NCBI GenBank assembly: GCA_965602635.1
Contig: CBFCZU010000126.1
Coordinates: 1 to 12,701, forward strand
Direction: 5' to 3'
Length of the DNA stretch: 12,701 nt
Source: CBFCZU01 sp965602635
GTDB lineage: Bacteria; Planctomycetota; Phycisphaerae; SM23-33
A program made the translations under genes and the position numbers. Below the pieces are notes generated by a model. That model was not told where the DNA came from. It saw nothing but the letters and a program-made list of their open reading frames with translations, and searched no databases. This document shows positions 5,613 to 12,700 of this stretch, one piece after another. Position 1 is the stretch's first letter. The number at the start of each line of letters is the position of its first letter.

Positions 5613-8477
5613 TTATTTCTTCGCCTCGATCAGCTTGGCCAAGCCCTCGCGCAGCGCGGCGAACTCGTCCGGGTCGAGGGCGCCGAAAGTCACCGGGGCC
5701 GCGTCGTCCTCGTGCAGCTGATGCAGCTTGGCCTGGGCAACGATCTTCTGTGCCACTAGGGCCCGCAACTGCTCGCGGTTGAGGCCGTACCTCTCGCCCA
5801 GCGTCAGCAGGTACTCGCAGTCCTGGGCCCCGCGCCGCAGCGCGCTGATCCGCATCGACGCCACTGCCTGCTGCCCGGCGACGTTGGGCACGACCAGCCC
5901 GTTCGGGTCGCCCTTGGACATCGACGAGGCGTTGCCCAGCGACTGCCAGGGCAGGACGCCGTCCCCGCCGGCCAGGAATGTCGACAGGCACCAGGCGACG
6001 GAGTTCCAGTTGCTGCTGTCGGGGCGGTTGCACGCGCCGTATGAATAGAACGTGAACGGCGCCTCCTTGGCCATGATCTGCACCCGCTTGATCCTCGAGC
6101 TCAGCCCGCCGGCGTGCATGATGCTCAGGACGCCGTTGAGCCAGTCGCGCGTCCAGTGCGGGCGCGAGATGTCGCAGCGGTAGCCGTACCCGGCCTTCTT
6201 GGGCAGGTCCTTGATGGCGTCCAGCCACAGCTTGCCCCAGAACCGCAGCGCCATCCAGTCGTCGTAGTTGTACGGCTCGTCGAGTATCCAGTAGCTGGTG
6301 CCGTTGCCCTTGACTCGCCACTGGACCTTGGCGTCGAGGTAGAACATGTAATAGGTGTTCGTCCAGCGCTTCTGCTCGAAGTGGCGGACGATGCCGCGGG
6401 CGACGTTGCGGAAGGCCCTCTTATACTCCCGGCTGAAGGACTTCTCGATCGGCTTGCACAGCAGGGAGTGGACGAGGGCGACGTTCGGGCCCTTCTTGGG
6501 CCCGGTGTAGCCGACGTAGCCGCGGTCGATCCCGATGGGATAGCCGTGTGAGAGCGGCACCTGGCAGGTGGGCAGCGGCTGCCCCGCCCGCGGCAGGTCC
6601 TTGAACGCGGTCCCGTCCAGCAGGGGCCCGTAGGACGCGTCCCAGCCGCGCCAGTCCCTCACGCGGACGTTCGCCCCCCTGCCGGTCAGCGGCAGGGGCA
6701 CCTTGATCCCGTCGCCGTGCCCGGCCTGGGTGATGCTCAGCGTGCAGCGGTTGTAGTGGGCGACTCGGAAGCACTCGAACCAGGCCTTGCTCCCGGGTCT
6801 GGCCGGCGCCTGGTAGATGTTCAGCTCGGGGTTGAAACGCATCTTGTCGGGGATGGCGAAGTCGTACACCTTCAGCGTCACCGGCAGATCGAAGCCGTCC
6901 ACGCCGTTGGCGGCGATGCGGACCTTGCCCTTGTACAGGCCGGCCTTGGCGCTCTGCGGGACGGCGATGTCAACGTAGATGAGCTGGTTCTTCTGCGGGT
7001 GCCGCAGCTTGTTCTCGGCATAGGGGATGGCGAACTTCTGCCCGCCCTTGAGCGGGATGGCGTACTCGGGCATGGGCACGTACCACATGCGGAACAGGCG
7101 GACGCGGTCCTTTGCGATCTTGCCGGGTCCGTCCAGCCCGTCGAGGGTGACCGTAATGCCGGTCAGCGGATTGCGGCGGTCGGTCCGCTCGATGCACAGT
7201 TGGAACGCGACGATCTCGCCCTTGGCGCCGAAGACGCGGATGCTGTTGCTCGCCCCGTCCCAGACGCTGTTGGCGCGGGTGTAGGCGCGGTTGTCCACCT
7301 TCAGGGCCTCGGCCTCGAACAGGGCGCCGTTGGTGAACTTGACCTTGCAGACCTCCGGCAGGGCCCAGACGCGGAGTTTTCCGCCGCGGACGGGCGGCTC
7401 GCCGGGCTGTCCCTTCCACCCGCCGGGCAGCTCGGGCACGGCCGCGAGGGTGGGCGAAGCCTTGCCGGCAGCCTTGGCGGCGCCCGAGCGGTTGCCCGCG
7501 GCATCGCAGGAGACTACCTCGGCCGCAATGTCCAACCCGCCGGCGACGTCGTCGATGATCACCACTGACGCGCCCTTCTTCGGGTGCGGGATGCGCCAGC
7601 GAGGCACGTCCTTGCCGTTGACCTTCACGAAGTAGCAGAACGCGTCGGCCGGGCCGGAAATCTCGATCGCCACCGCGCCCGTCTTCATGTGGGCCTCTTT
7701 CGGAGCCGCCCGGACGGTGACCTTGGGCGCGGCCGGGGGATCGGCGTCGGCCCCGACAACGTTCACCACCAGGTAAGGCTCGCGGCCTTTCATCTCGCGC
7801 GAGTTGATCCAGTTGTTGACCAGCCCGTAGCCGATCTCGTCCATGATGCACCAGCCGAACCCGTCGCGGCTGATCAGCGACTGGATCAGGTAGTCCGGCA
7901 CCTTCACGCGGGCCCACATGTTCGGCAGGTCCTGCAGCTCGGCATGCCACTGGAGGGTGTTGCCGTTGGAGAACGTCACGTCCGTCAGGTCGCTCCCCGG
8001 CCAGGCCCAAGGGCGTTTGGGATGGGAGGCGGCCCGGAAGCTCGCGCCGAATCCAACCTTGTCAACCTTGTACGTCTCGGCCGAGGCGCCCTCGACCCAA
8101 TCGGTCGAGACCGTCGAGAGCCCGATCCGCTTGAGAAGGTGCTTGCGCTTGAACGGCAGCTTGACGCGCTCTACCTCGGCCTCCGCGGCGTCCTTTGGGA
8201 TGTGGAAGTACAGCCACCCGCCGGCGACCTTGCTGCCCTTGAGCGCGGACAGGTCGAAGTCCAGGATGGCCATCTCCTGGATGGTCTTGAGCTTCAATTG
8301 GGTGGTCTTGCCCATGCTGGTGTCGCGTTCGTCCTCGCCCTCGTCGCCCGTTGGGCAGGCCGACACCCACACGTCGCGGGAGCAGATGAACTTCTTTTCC
8401 TCGGCCAGGCCGGCTGCCGCGGCGACCAGGACGACGCCCAGCAAGATGGCGATCATCGCGTTGCGATTGGTCAACAT
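5613..8477 (-). CDS. secreted multidomain glycoside hydrolase-like protein (DUF4091)
   Basis: A 954-residue protein. ATG 8477 has AGGAG (complement of 8485-8489) 7 nt upstream and a signal peptide (about 1-25, core AIL..VVLVAAAAGLA). The frame stays open to 8921, but that extension has no credible start. Probable order: beta-sandwich of the DNRLRE type (about 30-220, with EMAILDFDLSALKGSKVAGG), Ig/Fn3-like domain (about 245-335, ending SCDAAGNRSG), beta-rich module (about 365-545), TIM-barrel-like catalytic region (about 550-815) with YYMFYLD and WILDEP (Asp733-Glu734-Pro735), DUF4091 (about 825-890, VLPWQSLGN...GDPNGLVVPN..G and SMRISALRRGAQDCEYL), then a charged helical tail. DUF4091 caps barrels of presumed glycosidases in planctomycetes and relatives. 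Asp733/Glu734 are candidate catalytic residues, not proven. Likely substrate is an extracellular polysaccharide, identity unknown. Confidence 0.85.
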   Translation of the reverse strand: MLTNRNAMIAILLGVVLVAAAAGLAEEKKFICSRDVWVSACPTGDEGEDERDTSMGKTTQLKLKTIQEMAILDFDLSALKGSKVAGGWLYFHIPKDAAEAEVERVKLPFKRKHLLKRIGLSTVSTDWVEGASAETYKVDKVGFGASFRAASHPKRPWAWPGSDLTDVTFSNGNTLQWHAELQDLPNMWARVKVPDYLIQSLISRDGFGWCIMDEIGYGLVNNWINSREMKGREPYLVVNVVGADADPPAAPKVTVRAAPKEAHMKTGAVAIEISGPADAFCYFVKVNGKDVPRWRIPHPKKGASVVIIDDVAGGLDIAAEVVSCDAAGNRSGAAKAAGKASPTLAAVPELPGGWKGQPGEPPVRGGKLRVWALPEVCKVKFTNGALFEAEALKVDNRAYTRANSVWDGASNSIRVFGAKGEIVAFQLCIERTDRRNPLTGITVTLDGLDGPGKIAKDRVRLFRMWYVPMPEYAIPLKGGQKFAIPYAENKLRHPQKNQLIYVDIAVPQSAKAGLYKGKVRIAANGVDGFDLPVTLKVYDFAIPDKMRFNPELNIYQAPARPGSKAWFECFRVAHYNRCTLSITQAGHGDGIKVPLPLTGRGANVRVRDWRGWDASYGPLLDGTAFKDLPRAGQPLPTCQVPLSHGYPIGIDRGYVGYTGPKKGPNVALVHSLLCKPIEKSFSREYKRAFRNVARGIVRHFEQKRWTNTYYMFYLDAKVQWRVKGNGTSYWILDEPYNYDDWMALRFWGKLWLDAIKDLPKKAGYGYRCDISRPHWTRDWLNGVLSIMHAGGLSSRIKRVQIMAKEAPFTFYSYGACNRPDSSNWNSVAWCLSTFLAGGDGVLPWQSLGNASSMSKGDPNGLVVPNVAGQQAVASMRISALRRGAQDCEYLLTLGERYGLNREQLRALVAQKIVAQAKLHQLHEDDAAPVTFGALDPDEFAALREGLAKLIEAKK

Positions 8478-8542
8478 GTTTTGGCTCCTGTTATCTCTTG
8501 TCCGTTCCCCCGGACCGGCCCCTCCGGCCCGACGGGCCGCTA

Positions 8543-8571
8543 TTTGTACCGGCCCGCGCCGGCAAAGTAAA
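8543..8571 (-). promoter_or_regulatory. promoter candidate for the glycosidase gene
   Basis: Read on the - strand: -35 TTTACT (complement of 8566-8571, 4/6), exact 17-nt spacer, -10 TACAAA (complement of 8543-8548, 4/6). Transcription would start near 8536, giving a leader of about 60 nt before ATG 8477. Both hexamers are only moderate matches, but they stand out in a very GC-rich spacer. Confidence 0.33.
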
Positions 8572-8704
8572 CATCCACCCGGGGTGGCCTGTCCGCTTGC
8601 CGGGCGCATGCGCGGGCTACAAGTCTGTGCCACCAGAGCCCCGTCCCCAAGACCCCAATGCAGCCAAGCTTCGGAATTTGCTAGGTGAAAGTACCGGGGG
8701 CAAG

Positions 8705-8710
8705 TATAAT
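8705..8710 (+). promoter_or_regulatory. perfect -10 hexamer (TATAAT) for the PEP-CTERM gene
   Basis: TATAAT at 8705-8710 is a perfect sigma70 -10 in GC-rich DNA, 247 nt before the start codon at 8958. A clear -35 at 16-18 nt is missing. TTGCTA at 8678-8683 is 21 nt away, so an activator or another sigma factor may be involved. The implied leader is about 240 nt and rich in hairpins. Confidence 0.33.
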
Positions 8711-8749
8711 GTGTGGCGCTGCAGCCGGCTCGGGGAGCGGCGGAGCTGC

Positions 8750-8850
8750 AATCGGCATGAGCCTGCCGATTCAGAAGTGAGGGCAGGGGTCGGGTTCGTT
8801 CGTTCCTTTTCTCTCCTGCCTCAGGCCTGTCCGCCAGTTGTCTGGCGGGC
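8750..8850 (+). promoter_or_regulatory. three hairpins in the 5' leader of the PEP-CTERM gene
   Basis: Three stem-loops follow one another. AATCGGCA/TGCCGATT (8750-8757 with 8764-8771) is a perfect 8-bp stem with a 6-nt loop. TGAGGgCAGG/CCTGCCTCA (8778-8787 with 8815-8823) is 9 bp with one bulge around a pyrimidine-rich loop. GTCCGCCAG/CTGGCGGGC (8829-8837 with 8842-8850) is 9 bp including one G-U, with a TTGT loop. They could control expression or RNA stability. They match no riboswitch class that I can recognise. Confidence 0.35.
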
Positions 8851-8957
8851 CGCATGGCCGAGTTCCCCAGCTGTATGGTTGCCCGCGGACGGTCCGTGGC
8901 GGGCCGGTTCGCGTCTGGCAAACGGCACCTAGGAACATGTAGAAAAGGAGATATGGG

Positions 8958-10412
8958 ATGACTTCACACAAGAGGTTACTCGCCGGCTCCCGACCGTTCG
9001 TGCCATTCCTGGTCGGCCTGTGCTTGGCCTGCGCACTGACGGCGCGGGCGATGGGGCAGTTCGCCATGCCGCCGATGCCGCGGACGGACTTGAACTGGAA
9101 GGTGCCCACGGATCCGGCCAACGGCTTCACACGCACGGTGTACCGTTCGTTCCTCACCGACCCTCACCAGCCGTTGGCCTGGCCCGACTACACCTACGAC
9201 GGCTTCATCCCGTGGGCTCCGGACAGTTGGTCCGGGGGCGGCCCCTACGGCACCAACTTCGGCCCGGGTCCGGCCGACGACATCTGGGGCGATGGCGTGG
9301 GGCTCACACTGAGCCAGGGAGAGCTACTGGACGTGGTGCTGGGCAACTACGATGACCCCGAGTACACGAAGAAGTACTTCGTCGAGATCGTCTGGCGCCC
9401 CTGGGACGAGATACTGACGGACCCGATAAGCCTAAGTGTGCAGGCCCCATTGGCAACCTCCAGCCAGACCGCCGCGGACCTCATCGGGCCTGACGCCCAC
9501 GGCTGGTATCTCCAGCGGTGGGAAGGCCGCATAAGGCCGCAGCCCGAGTCGGAGCAGTTCAGCTTCCTTGCCTGCGAAACCGCGGAGATCGACTCGATGT
9601 GGATCGCCACGCAGTGCTGCATCCTGAAGCCCTTCCATGAGTACGGGATCGACATCAACGGCGACGGCGACTGGTCGGACCCCAGCGAAGGCCCCGCGTG
9701 GAACCGGGAGGCGCCGGACGGCATCTGTCAGGCCGTCGCGACGGCCAACTCATTCGCCTACCTCCAGAACCACTACGGCGTGCCCTTGATCCCGCCCGAC
9801 GCCGACAAGAACGAACCCAGGGACAAGGTGACTGTCGAGGACCTAATTGCCGTGCGGGACAAGCTCGCCGACGGATGGGGCGACATCCCGGGGATATACG
9901 GCGAGGGTACGGAGCAGGAGTGGTGGACGGCGAAGTACCGATGGATCGAGGAGCACGCCGAGGGCCAGATCATCTTCGATGGGCAGGTGCACGGGGTGGG
10001 AACGTTCGCGGGCTGGCCGGGGGGCGACGTCCTGGAGGACAAGTACCCGGAGTGGAACTTCCTCTGGGAGCAGCTCAAGAAGTGCGAGGACGTGGAGTTG
10101 GCCATTGACCCGGTCACCGGCACCGGCGACGGGCACGCGCTCACGCTGACGGGCCTTTGCTGGGATGATGCCGACGGCGACGGAGTATTCGACAGCGGAG
10201 AGGGGATGCTCTACTACCTCGATCCCAACGACACCGACCAGAAGTCCGCGTTGGTCACACTGGGAGTAGACGGGCGGCTGGAGTTCGAATATTGGAAGGA
10301 CAACGCCGACTGGTACATCGCCCTGGCCTTCAGCGAGAGCATTCCCGAGCCAACCATCCTGGGCCTGTTGGCCGTCGGCGCCCTGGCGCTGATTCGCCGC
10401 AGGCGGCAGTAG
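8958..10412 (+). CDS. PEP-CTERM surface protein with papain/C39-like peptidase domain
   Basis: A 484-residue protein. ATG 8958 has AAGGAG (8945-8950) 7 nt upstream. The signal peptide spans about 1-31 (core FLVGLCLACALTARA). Residues about 40-225 look like a beta-sandwich with PQPESEQF and the Cys-rich IATQCCI. Two calcium-loop motifs follow: DINGDGDWSDPSE (232-244) and DADGDGVFDSGE (404-415). Between and around them is a cysteine-peptidase-like pattern: Cys257 in GICQAVATANSFAYLQ, His393 in GHALTLTG, and Asp422 in YYLDPND. The oxyanion-hole Gln usual before the Cys is not seen. The end is a PEP-CTERM tail: PEP at 463-465, hydrophobic helix, then RRRR. Such tails are cut by exosortase for surface or exopolysaccharide-associated export, but no exosortase is in this window. 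It is transcribed divergently from the glycosidase. Proteolytic activity is inferred. Confidence 0.82.
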   Translation: MTSHKRLLAGSRPFVPFLVGLCLACALTARAMGQFAMPPMPRTDLNWKVPTDPANGFTRTVYRSFLTDPHQPLAWPDYTYDGFIPWAPDSWSGGGPYGTNFGPGPADDIWGDGVGLTLSQGELLDVVLGNYDDPEYTKKYFVEIVWRPWDEILTDPISLSVQAPLATSSQTAADLIGPDAHGWYLQRWEGRIRPQPESEQFSFLACETAEIDSMWIATQCCILKPFHEYGIDINGDGDWSDPSEGPAWNREAPDGICQAVATANSFAYLQNHYGVPLIPPDADKNEPRDKVTVEDLIAVRDKLADGWGDIPGIYGEGTEQEWWTAKYRWIEEHAEGQIIFDGQVHGVGTFAGWPGGDVLEDKYPEWNFLWEQLKKCEDVELAIDPVTGTGDGHALTLTGLCWDDADGDGVFDSGEGMLYYLDPNDTDQKSALVTLGVDGRLEFEYWKDNADWYIALAFSESIPEPTILGLLAVGALALIRRRRQ

Positions 10413-10440
10413 TCTCGGAGTTCGGCAAGAACGGATGACA

Positions 10441-10475
10441 GAAGGCGGGAAGGGGCGCGTGCCCTTCCCGTCTTC
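10441..10475 (+). terminator. terminator-like hairpin after the PEP-CTERM gene
   Basis: GAAGGCGGGAAGGG (10441-10454) pairs with CCCTTCCCGTCTTC (10462-10475) around a 7-nt loop, a 14-bp stem with one G-U pair. It lies 28 nt past the stop codon. The following sequence is CTTCATG, so there is no true U-tract. It may rely on another factor or protect the 3' end. Confidence 0.55.
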
Positions 10476-10675
10476 CTTCATGCTGGAATCCGCGTTGAAT
10501 TGATCGGAGCGGGTGCCGCGTTTGGGCTTGTATCACTTGCTGCCCTTCCTTGCCGCGGCGGTCTTTCTGGCGGCCTCTGTGCGGCGCTTCAGCATCGCCC
10601 GCTGACGGCTACCGCACCGCATAGGCTGAAACTCGCCCCGCGCCCAAGAGTTCTGCCCGAGCGGGACTGTTTTGG

Positions 10676-10704
10676 TTGAAGACGAGGCCGGCAGGCACTA
10701 TCCT
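10676..10704 (+). promoter_or_regulatory. sigma70-like promoter for the heparinase-family gene
   Basis: -35 TTGAAG (10676-10681), exact 17-nt spacer, -10 TATCCT (10699-10704). Each hexamer matches 4/6 of consensus and the spacing is ideal. Transcription would start near 10711, about 40 nt before the start codon. It uses the same -35 hexamer as the candidate at 5411-5416. Confidence 0.42.
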
Positions 10705-10716
10705 GACGCCGTCAGG
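10702..10716. promoter_or_regulatory. operator-like palindrome over the -10/start site
   Basis: CCTGACG-C-CGTCAGG is a perfect 7+1+7 palindrome. It overlaps the end of the -10 hexamer and the predicted transcription start, the usual place for a repressor to block polymerase. This suggests that the lyase gene is induced by its substrate, but no regulator gene is in view. Confidence 0.38.
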
Positions 10717-10737
10717 GCGATAACACCGGCTGGACGA

Positions 10738-10751
10738 GGGGAAGGATCCCC
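10738..10751 (+). promoter_or_regulatory. ribosome-binding site enclosed in a small hairpin
   Basis: GGGGA (10738-10742) and TCCCC (10747-10751) can pair around the loop AGGA, ending directly at ATG 10752. The only Shine-Dalgarno available, AAGGA (10742-10746), lies in the loop and the closing base. Access of ribosomes could therefore depend on this fold. Confidence 0.35.
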
Positions 10752-12590
10752 ATGAACCGAGGATTACTGGCGACGGAAGCGGAGTTGGCCCGGCTGGGCG
10801 AGCGGGTCGGGCGCAAGCCCTTCGACCACATCTACGAGACGCTGCGGAAACGGTGCGCGCTCATTCTGGAATGCAGCCCGATCACCGAGACCATGTGGCG
10901 GTCGGCCCACCAGCAGGGCCGCTGGGGCGCGGCCACCGCGGCGGTCGGGAGCATCCAGGGCAGGATCTTCGACCTGGTGATCTCCCACCGCATCGAGCCG
11001 AACACCGCCTACCGCGACCGGGCGGTCGAGGAGCTCAAGGGCCTGCTGTCTTTCTCGAGCTGGGTGGACCCGGTCCACAGCGACATGCACGCCGACCTGT
11101 GCACGGGCGAGGCCTGCGCCACGGCGGCGATCGCCCTGGACTGGCTGGCCGACGAGCTGACCGAGGCCGACCGGCTGCGCTGCGTGCGGGCACTGCGTGA
11201 GAAAGGCCTGCAACCATACCTCAAGGCGGTCAAGGCCGGGGCCTTCTGGCACTCCTGCTACCATAACTGGAACGCCGTGATAAACGGCGCGACGGGCATC
11301 GCCGCCCTGCTGCTCGCCGACGACGAGGACGCCGCCGCCTCGGCCCTGGCCAAGGTAAGGGCCGGCCTGGAGAATTTCTTCAACGCCCTGGGGCGCGAGG
11401 GCGGATGGGACGAGGGACTGGGCTACTGGGGCTACGCCATGCGGTACGTGCTGCTGTTCGGCGAGGCGCTCGCCCGCACGGGCGACGACGCCAGCGTCTT
11501 TCGGCATCGCGGCATGGACACGACCGGGCTGTTCCCAGTCTATTTCACCCCCCACGGGATGCCGGTGAGCTTCGGCGACCGCCCCATCACCCCGGCCTGG
11601 GGGGTCTTCTACCTGCTCGCCAGGCGCTTCGGGCTCAAGGAAGTCGTCTGGTGGCTGGACCGCTACGCCTTCCGCCAGGACGTCGCCACCACGGGCTACT
11701 CCGACGCCGGGCTGGCCCTGCTGCTGCGCCCGACCGACTGGCGGGCCGAGCCCGCCCCCGACCTCCACCCCGTCAGGGCATTCAACGAAATCGGCTGGGT
11801 GGCGCTGGCCGACCGCCTGCCGGACCCGGGTCTTTACGCGGCCCTGAAGACCGGTGACCTGTCGGCCCACCATGCCCAGCTCGACATGAACTCCGTGCAA
11901 CTGGCCGTGGACGGGGAGATCCTGCTGCACGACCTGGGCAGCCCGGAATTCACGCGGGAGTACCTCTCGCCGGAAGGCAGGCATGAGTTCCACGAGGTGC
12001 GGTCGGCCTCGCACAACACGATCACCGTCGGGGGGCGGGACCACCGCATCGACGCCATCGGGTCAATCGTGGAGGCCCAGGAGGCACCCACCTACCGCTG
12101 GGCCGCTGGAGACGCAGGCGAGGCCCTGGGTGAGGCCGTCCGCTTCGTCCGTCACGTCGTCATGCCGGTTGCCGAGGTCACCAAGGCCGGCAGCATGATT
12201 GTGGTCGTTGACGAAGTGCACAACGTTACCGCCGAGCAGATCGCCCTCACCTGGCACAGCGGCGGCGAAGTGGCCGCCAGGGCCGGCGGAAAGTCCGGCA
12301 CCATCACCGGGCGGGTCGCCGCGGCGAAGTTCGCTCTGGCGGCGAGCGTCCCGTTCAAGGCGACCGTCACGAAGCGGAAGCTCGGCAAGCGCCGCACCGA
12401 CCACGCGATCAACGTCCGTGCCAAGGCGGCGGAGGCGGTATTCGTCAGCGTCTTCGCCCCCGGGCCGCTGGGCAAGGTGAAGCTCACCTGCTCGGCTCGC
12501 GGCGACGTCAGCCTGAAGATCGGGCGCTTGGACATCCAGTTCCGCCCCCGCCGGCGGAGCCTCCGACTGGAGCGCGTGGCGGAGAGCTGA
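10752..12590 (+). CDS. heparinase II/III family polysaccharide lyase-like protein
   Basis: A 612-residue protein. ATG 10752 follows AAGGA (10742-10746). It has the two-part plan of heparinase II/III proteins: an alpha/alpha-toroid (about 1-340) and a beta-sandwich Hepar_II_III domain (about 355-600). Landmarks are HNWNAVINGATG (His171-Asn172), GGWDEGLGYWGYAMRY (Tyr225, Tyr228), SAHHAQLDMNS (His373, His374, Asp378), LHDLGSPEFTREY and ASHNTITVGG (His421-Asn422). In characterised heparinase II a central His, a Tyr and a second His carry out beta-elimination of uronic-acid polysaccharides, and these motifs are the likely equivalents. No signal peptide is visible (start MNRGLLATEAELARL), unlike the other enzymes here, so it may act in the cytoplasm on imported oligosaccharides, or the true N-terminus may differ. 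It has its own promoter and possible operator. Substrate is unknown. Confidence 0.85.
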   Translation: MNRGLLATEAELARLGERVGRKPFDHIYETLRKRCALILECSPITETMWRSAHQQGRWGAATAAVGSIQGRIFDLVISHRIEPNTAYRDRAVEELKGLLSFSSWVDPVHSDMHADLCTGEACATAAIALDWLADELTEADRLRCVRALREKGLQPYLKAVKAGAFWHSCYHNWNAVINGATGIAALLLADDEDAAASALAKVRAGLENFFNALGREGGWDEGLGYWGYAMRYVLLFGEALARTGDDASVFRHRGMDTTGLFPVYFTPHGMPVSFGDRPITPAWGVFYLLARRFGLKEVVWWLDRYAFRQDVATTGYSDAGLALLLRPTDWRAEPAPDLHPVRAFNEIGWVALADRLPDPGLYAALKTGDLSAHHAQLDMNSVQLAVDGEILLHDLGSPEFTREYLSPEGRHEFHEVRSASHNTITVGGRDHRIDAIGSIVEAQEAPTYRWAAGDAGEALGEAVRFVRHVVMPVAEVTKAGSMIVVVDEVHNVTAEQIALTWHSGGEVAARAGGKSGTITGRVAAAKFALAASVPFKATVTKRKLGKRRTDHAINVRAKAAEAVFVSVFAPGPLGKVKLTCSARGDVSLKIGRLDIQFRPRRRSLRLERVAES

Positions 12591-12594
12591 CCTG

Positions 12595-12630
12595 CTTATT
12601 GCATGACCCCTTCCGGGTCTATGCAACAAG
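12595..12630 (+). terminator. first hairpin after the lyase gene
   Basis: TTGCATGACCC (12599-12609) pairs with GGGTC-t-ATGCAA (12615-12626), 11 bp with one bulged T and a CTTCC loop. CTT (12595-12597) and AAG (12628-12630) extend the stem past one mismatch. It starts 4 nt after the stop codon. It may be a transcript-end structure or part of a palindrome cluster. Confidence 0.45.
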
Positions 12631-12631
12631 C

Positions 12632-12663
12632 ACCTTTGCGAGAGATGGTTCTCTCGCAAAGGT
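12632..12663 (+). terminator. strong second hairpin after the lyase gene
   Basis: ACCTTTGCGAGAGA (12632-12645) and TCTCTCGCAAAGGT (12650-12663) form a perfect 14-bp stem with a TGGT loop, followed by TTCG. It sits one base after the first hairpin. Its perfection and lack of a U-tract fit either a bidirectional terminator or a mobile-type palindrome. Confidence 0.5.
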
Positions 12664-12671
12664 TTCGACTC

Positions 12672-12700
12672 GGCGCTTCGCGCCTCGCTCAAGGCTAGCC
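12672..12700. repeat. further palindromes at the right edge
   Basis: GGCGC-ttc-GCGCC (12672-12684) and GGCTAGCC (12693-12700) continue the palindrome series to the window edge. The sequence is cut off, so the full extent and any repeat unit cannot be judged. Confidence 0.3.

Larger units (their letters stand above)
8478..8957. other. divergent promoter region and structured leader
   Basis: This 480-nt region lies between the divergent glycosidase (-) and PEP-CTERM (+) genes. It holds a - strand promoter candidate (8543-8571), a perfect TATAAT on the + strand (8705-8710), short palindromes near the glycosidase start (GGCCC-gac-GGGCC 8526-8538; CCACCC-g-GGGTGG 8577-8589; GCGCATGCGC 8604-8613), and three hairpins in the presumed + strand leader (8750-8771, 8778-8823, 8829-8850). 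No convincing gene is present. Confidence 0.5.
10413..10751. other. spacer with terminator, promoter and operator-like palindrome
   Basis: This 339-nt region begins with a strong hairpin (10441-10475). It then has a stretch with no clear function that contains a 30-codon frame from GTG 10513 to TGA 10605 (one hydrophobic helix then RR). It ends with a promoter candidate (10676-10704), a 15-nt palindrome (10702-10716) and a small hairpin around the ribosome site (10738-10751). The 30-codon frame has GGAG only 3 nt from its GTG, so it is not called as a gene. Confidence 0.5.

Noticed and set aside
2703..5759. Open frame of 1018 codons on the + strand
   Set aside because: It lies antisense to two genes with signal peptides and, for one, an excellent ribosome site. 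Its product is Gly/Asp/His/Arg-rich with no domain pattern, typical of the shadow frame of GC-rich genes.
7584..8570. 328-codon + strand frame opposite the glycosidase
   Set aside because: Antisense shadow rich in His, Arg and Gly, with no motif, inside a well-supported gene.
8703..8708. TATACT on the - strand as a -10 for the glycosidase
   Set aside because: No matching -35 at the right distance and about 225 nt from the start codon. The pair at 8543-8571 has better spacing.
8478..8921. N-terminal extension of the glycosidase on the - strand
   Set aside because: The frame is merely stop-free. ATG 8477 has AGGAG at 7 nt and starts a signal peptide, which would be internal if the extension were real.
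10764..12044. 426-codon - strand frame opposite the lyase
   Set aside because: Antisense shadow of a gene with clear heparinase II/III motifs.
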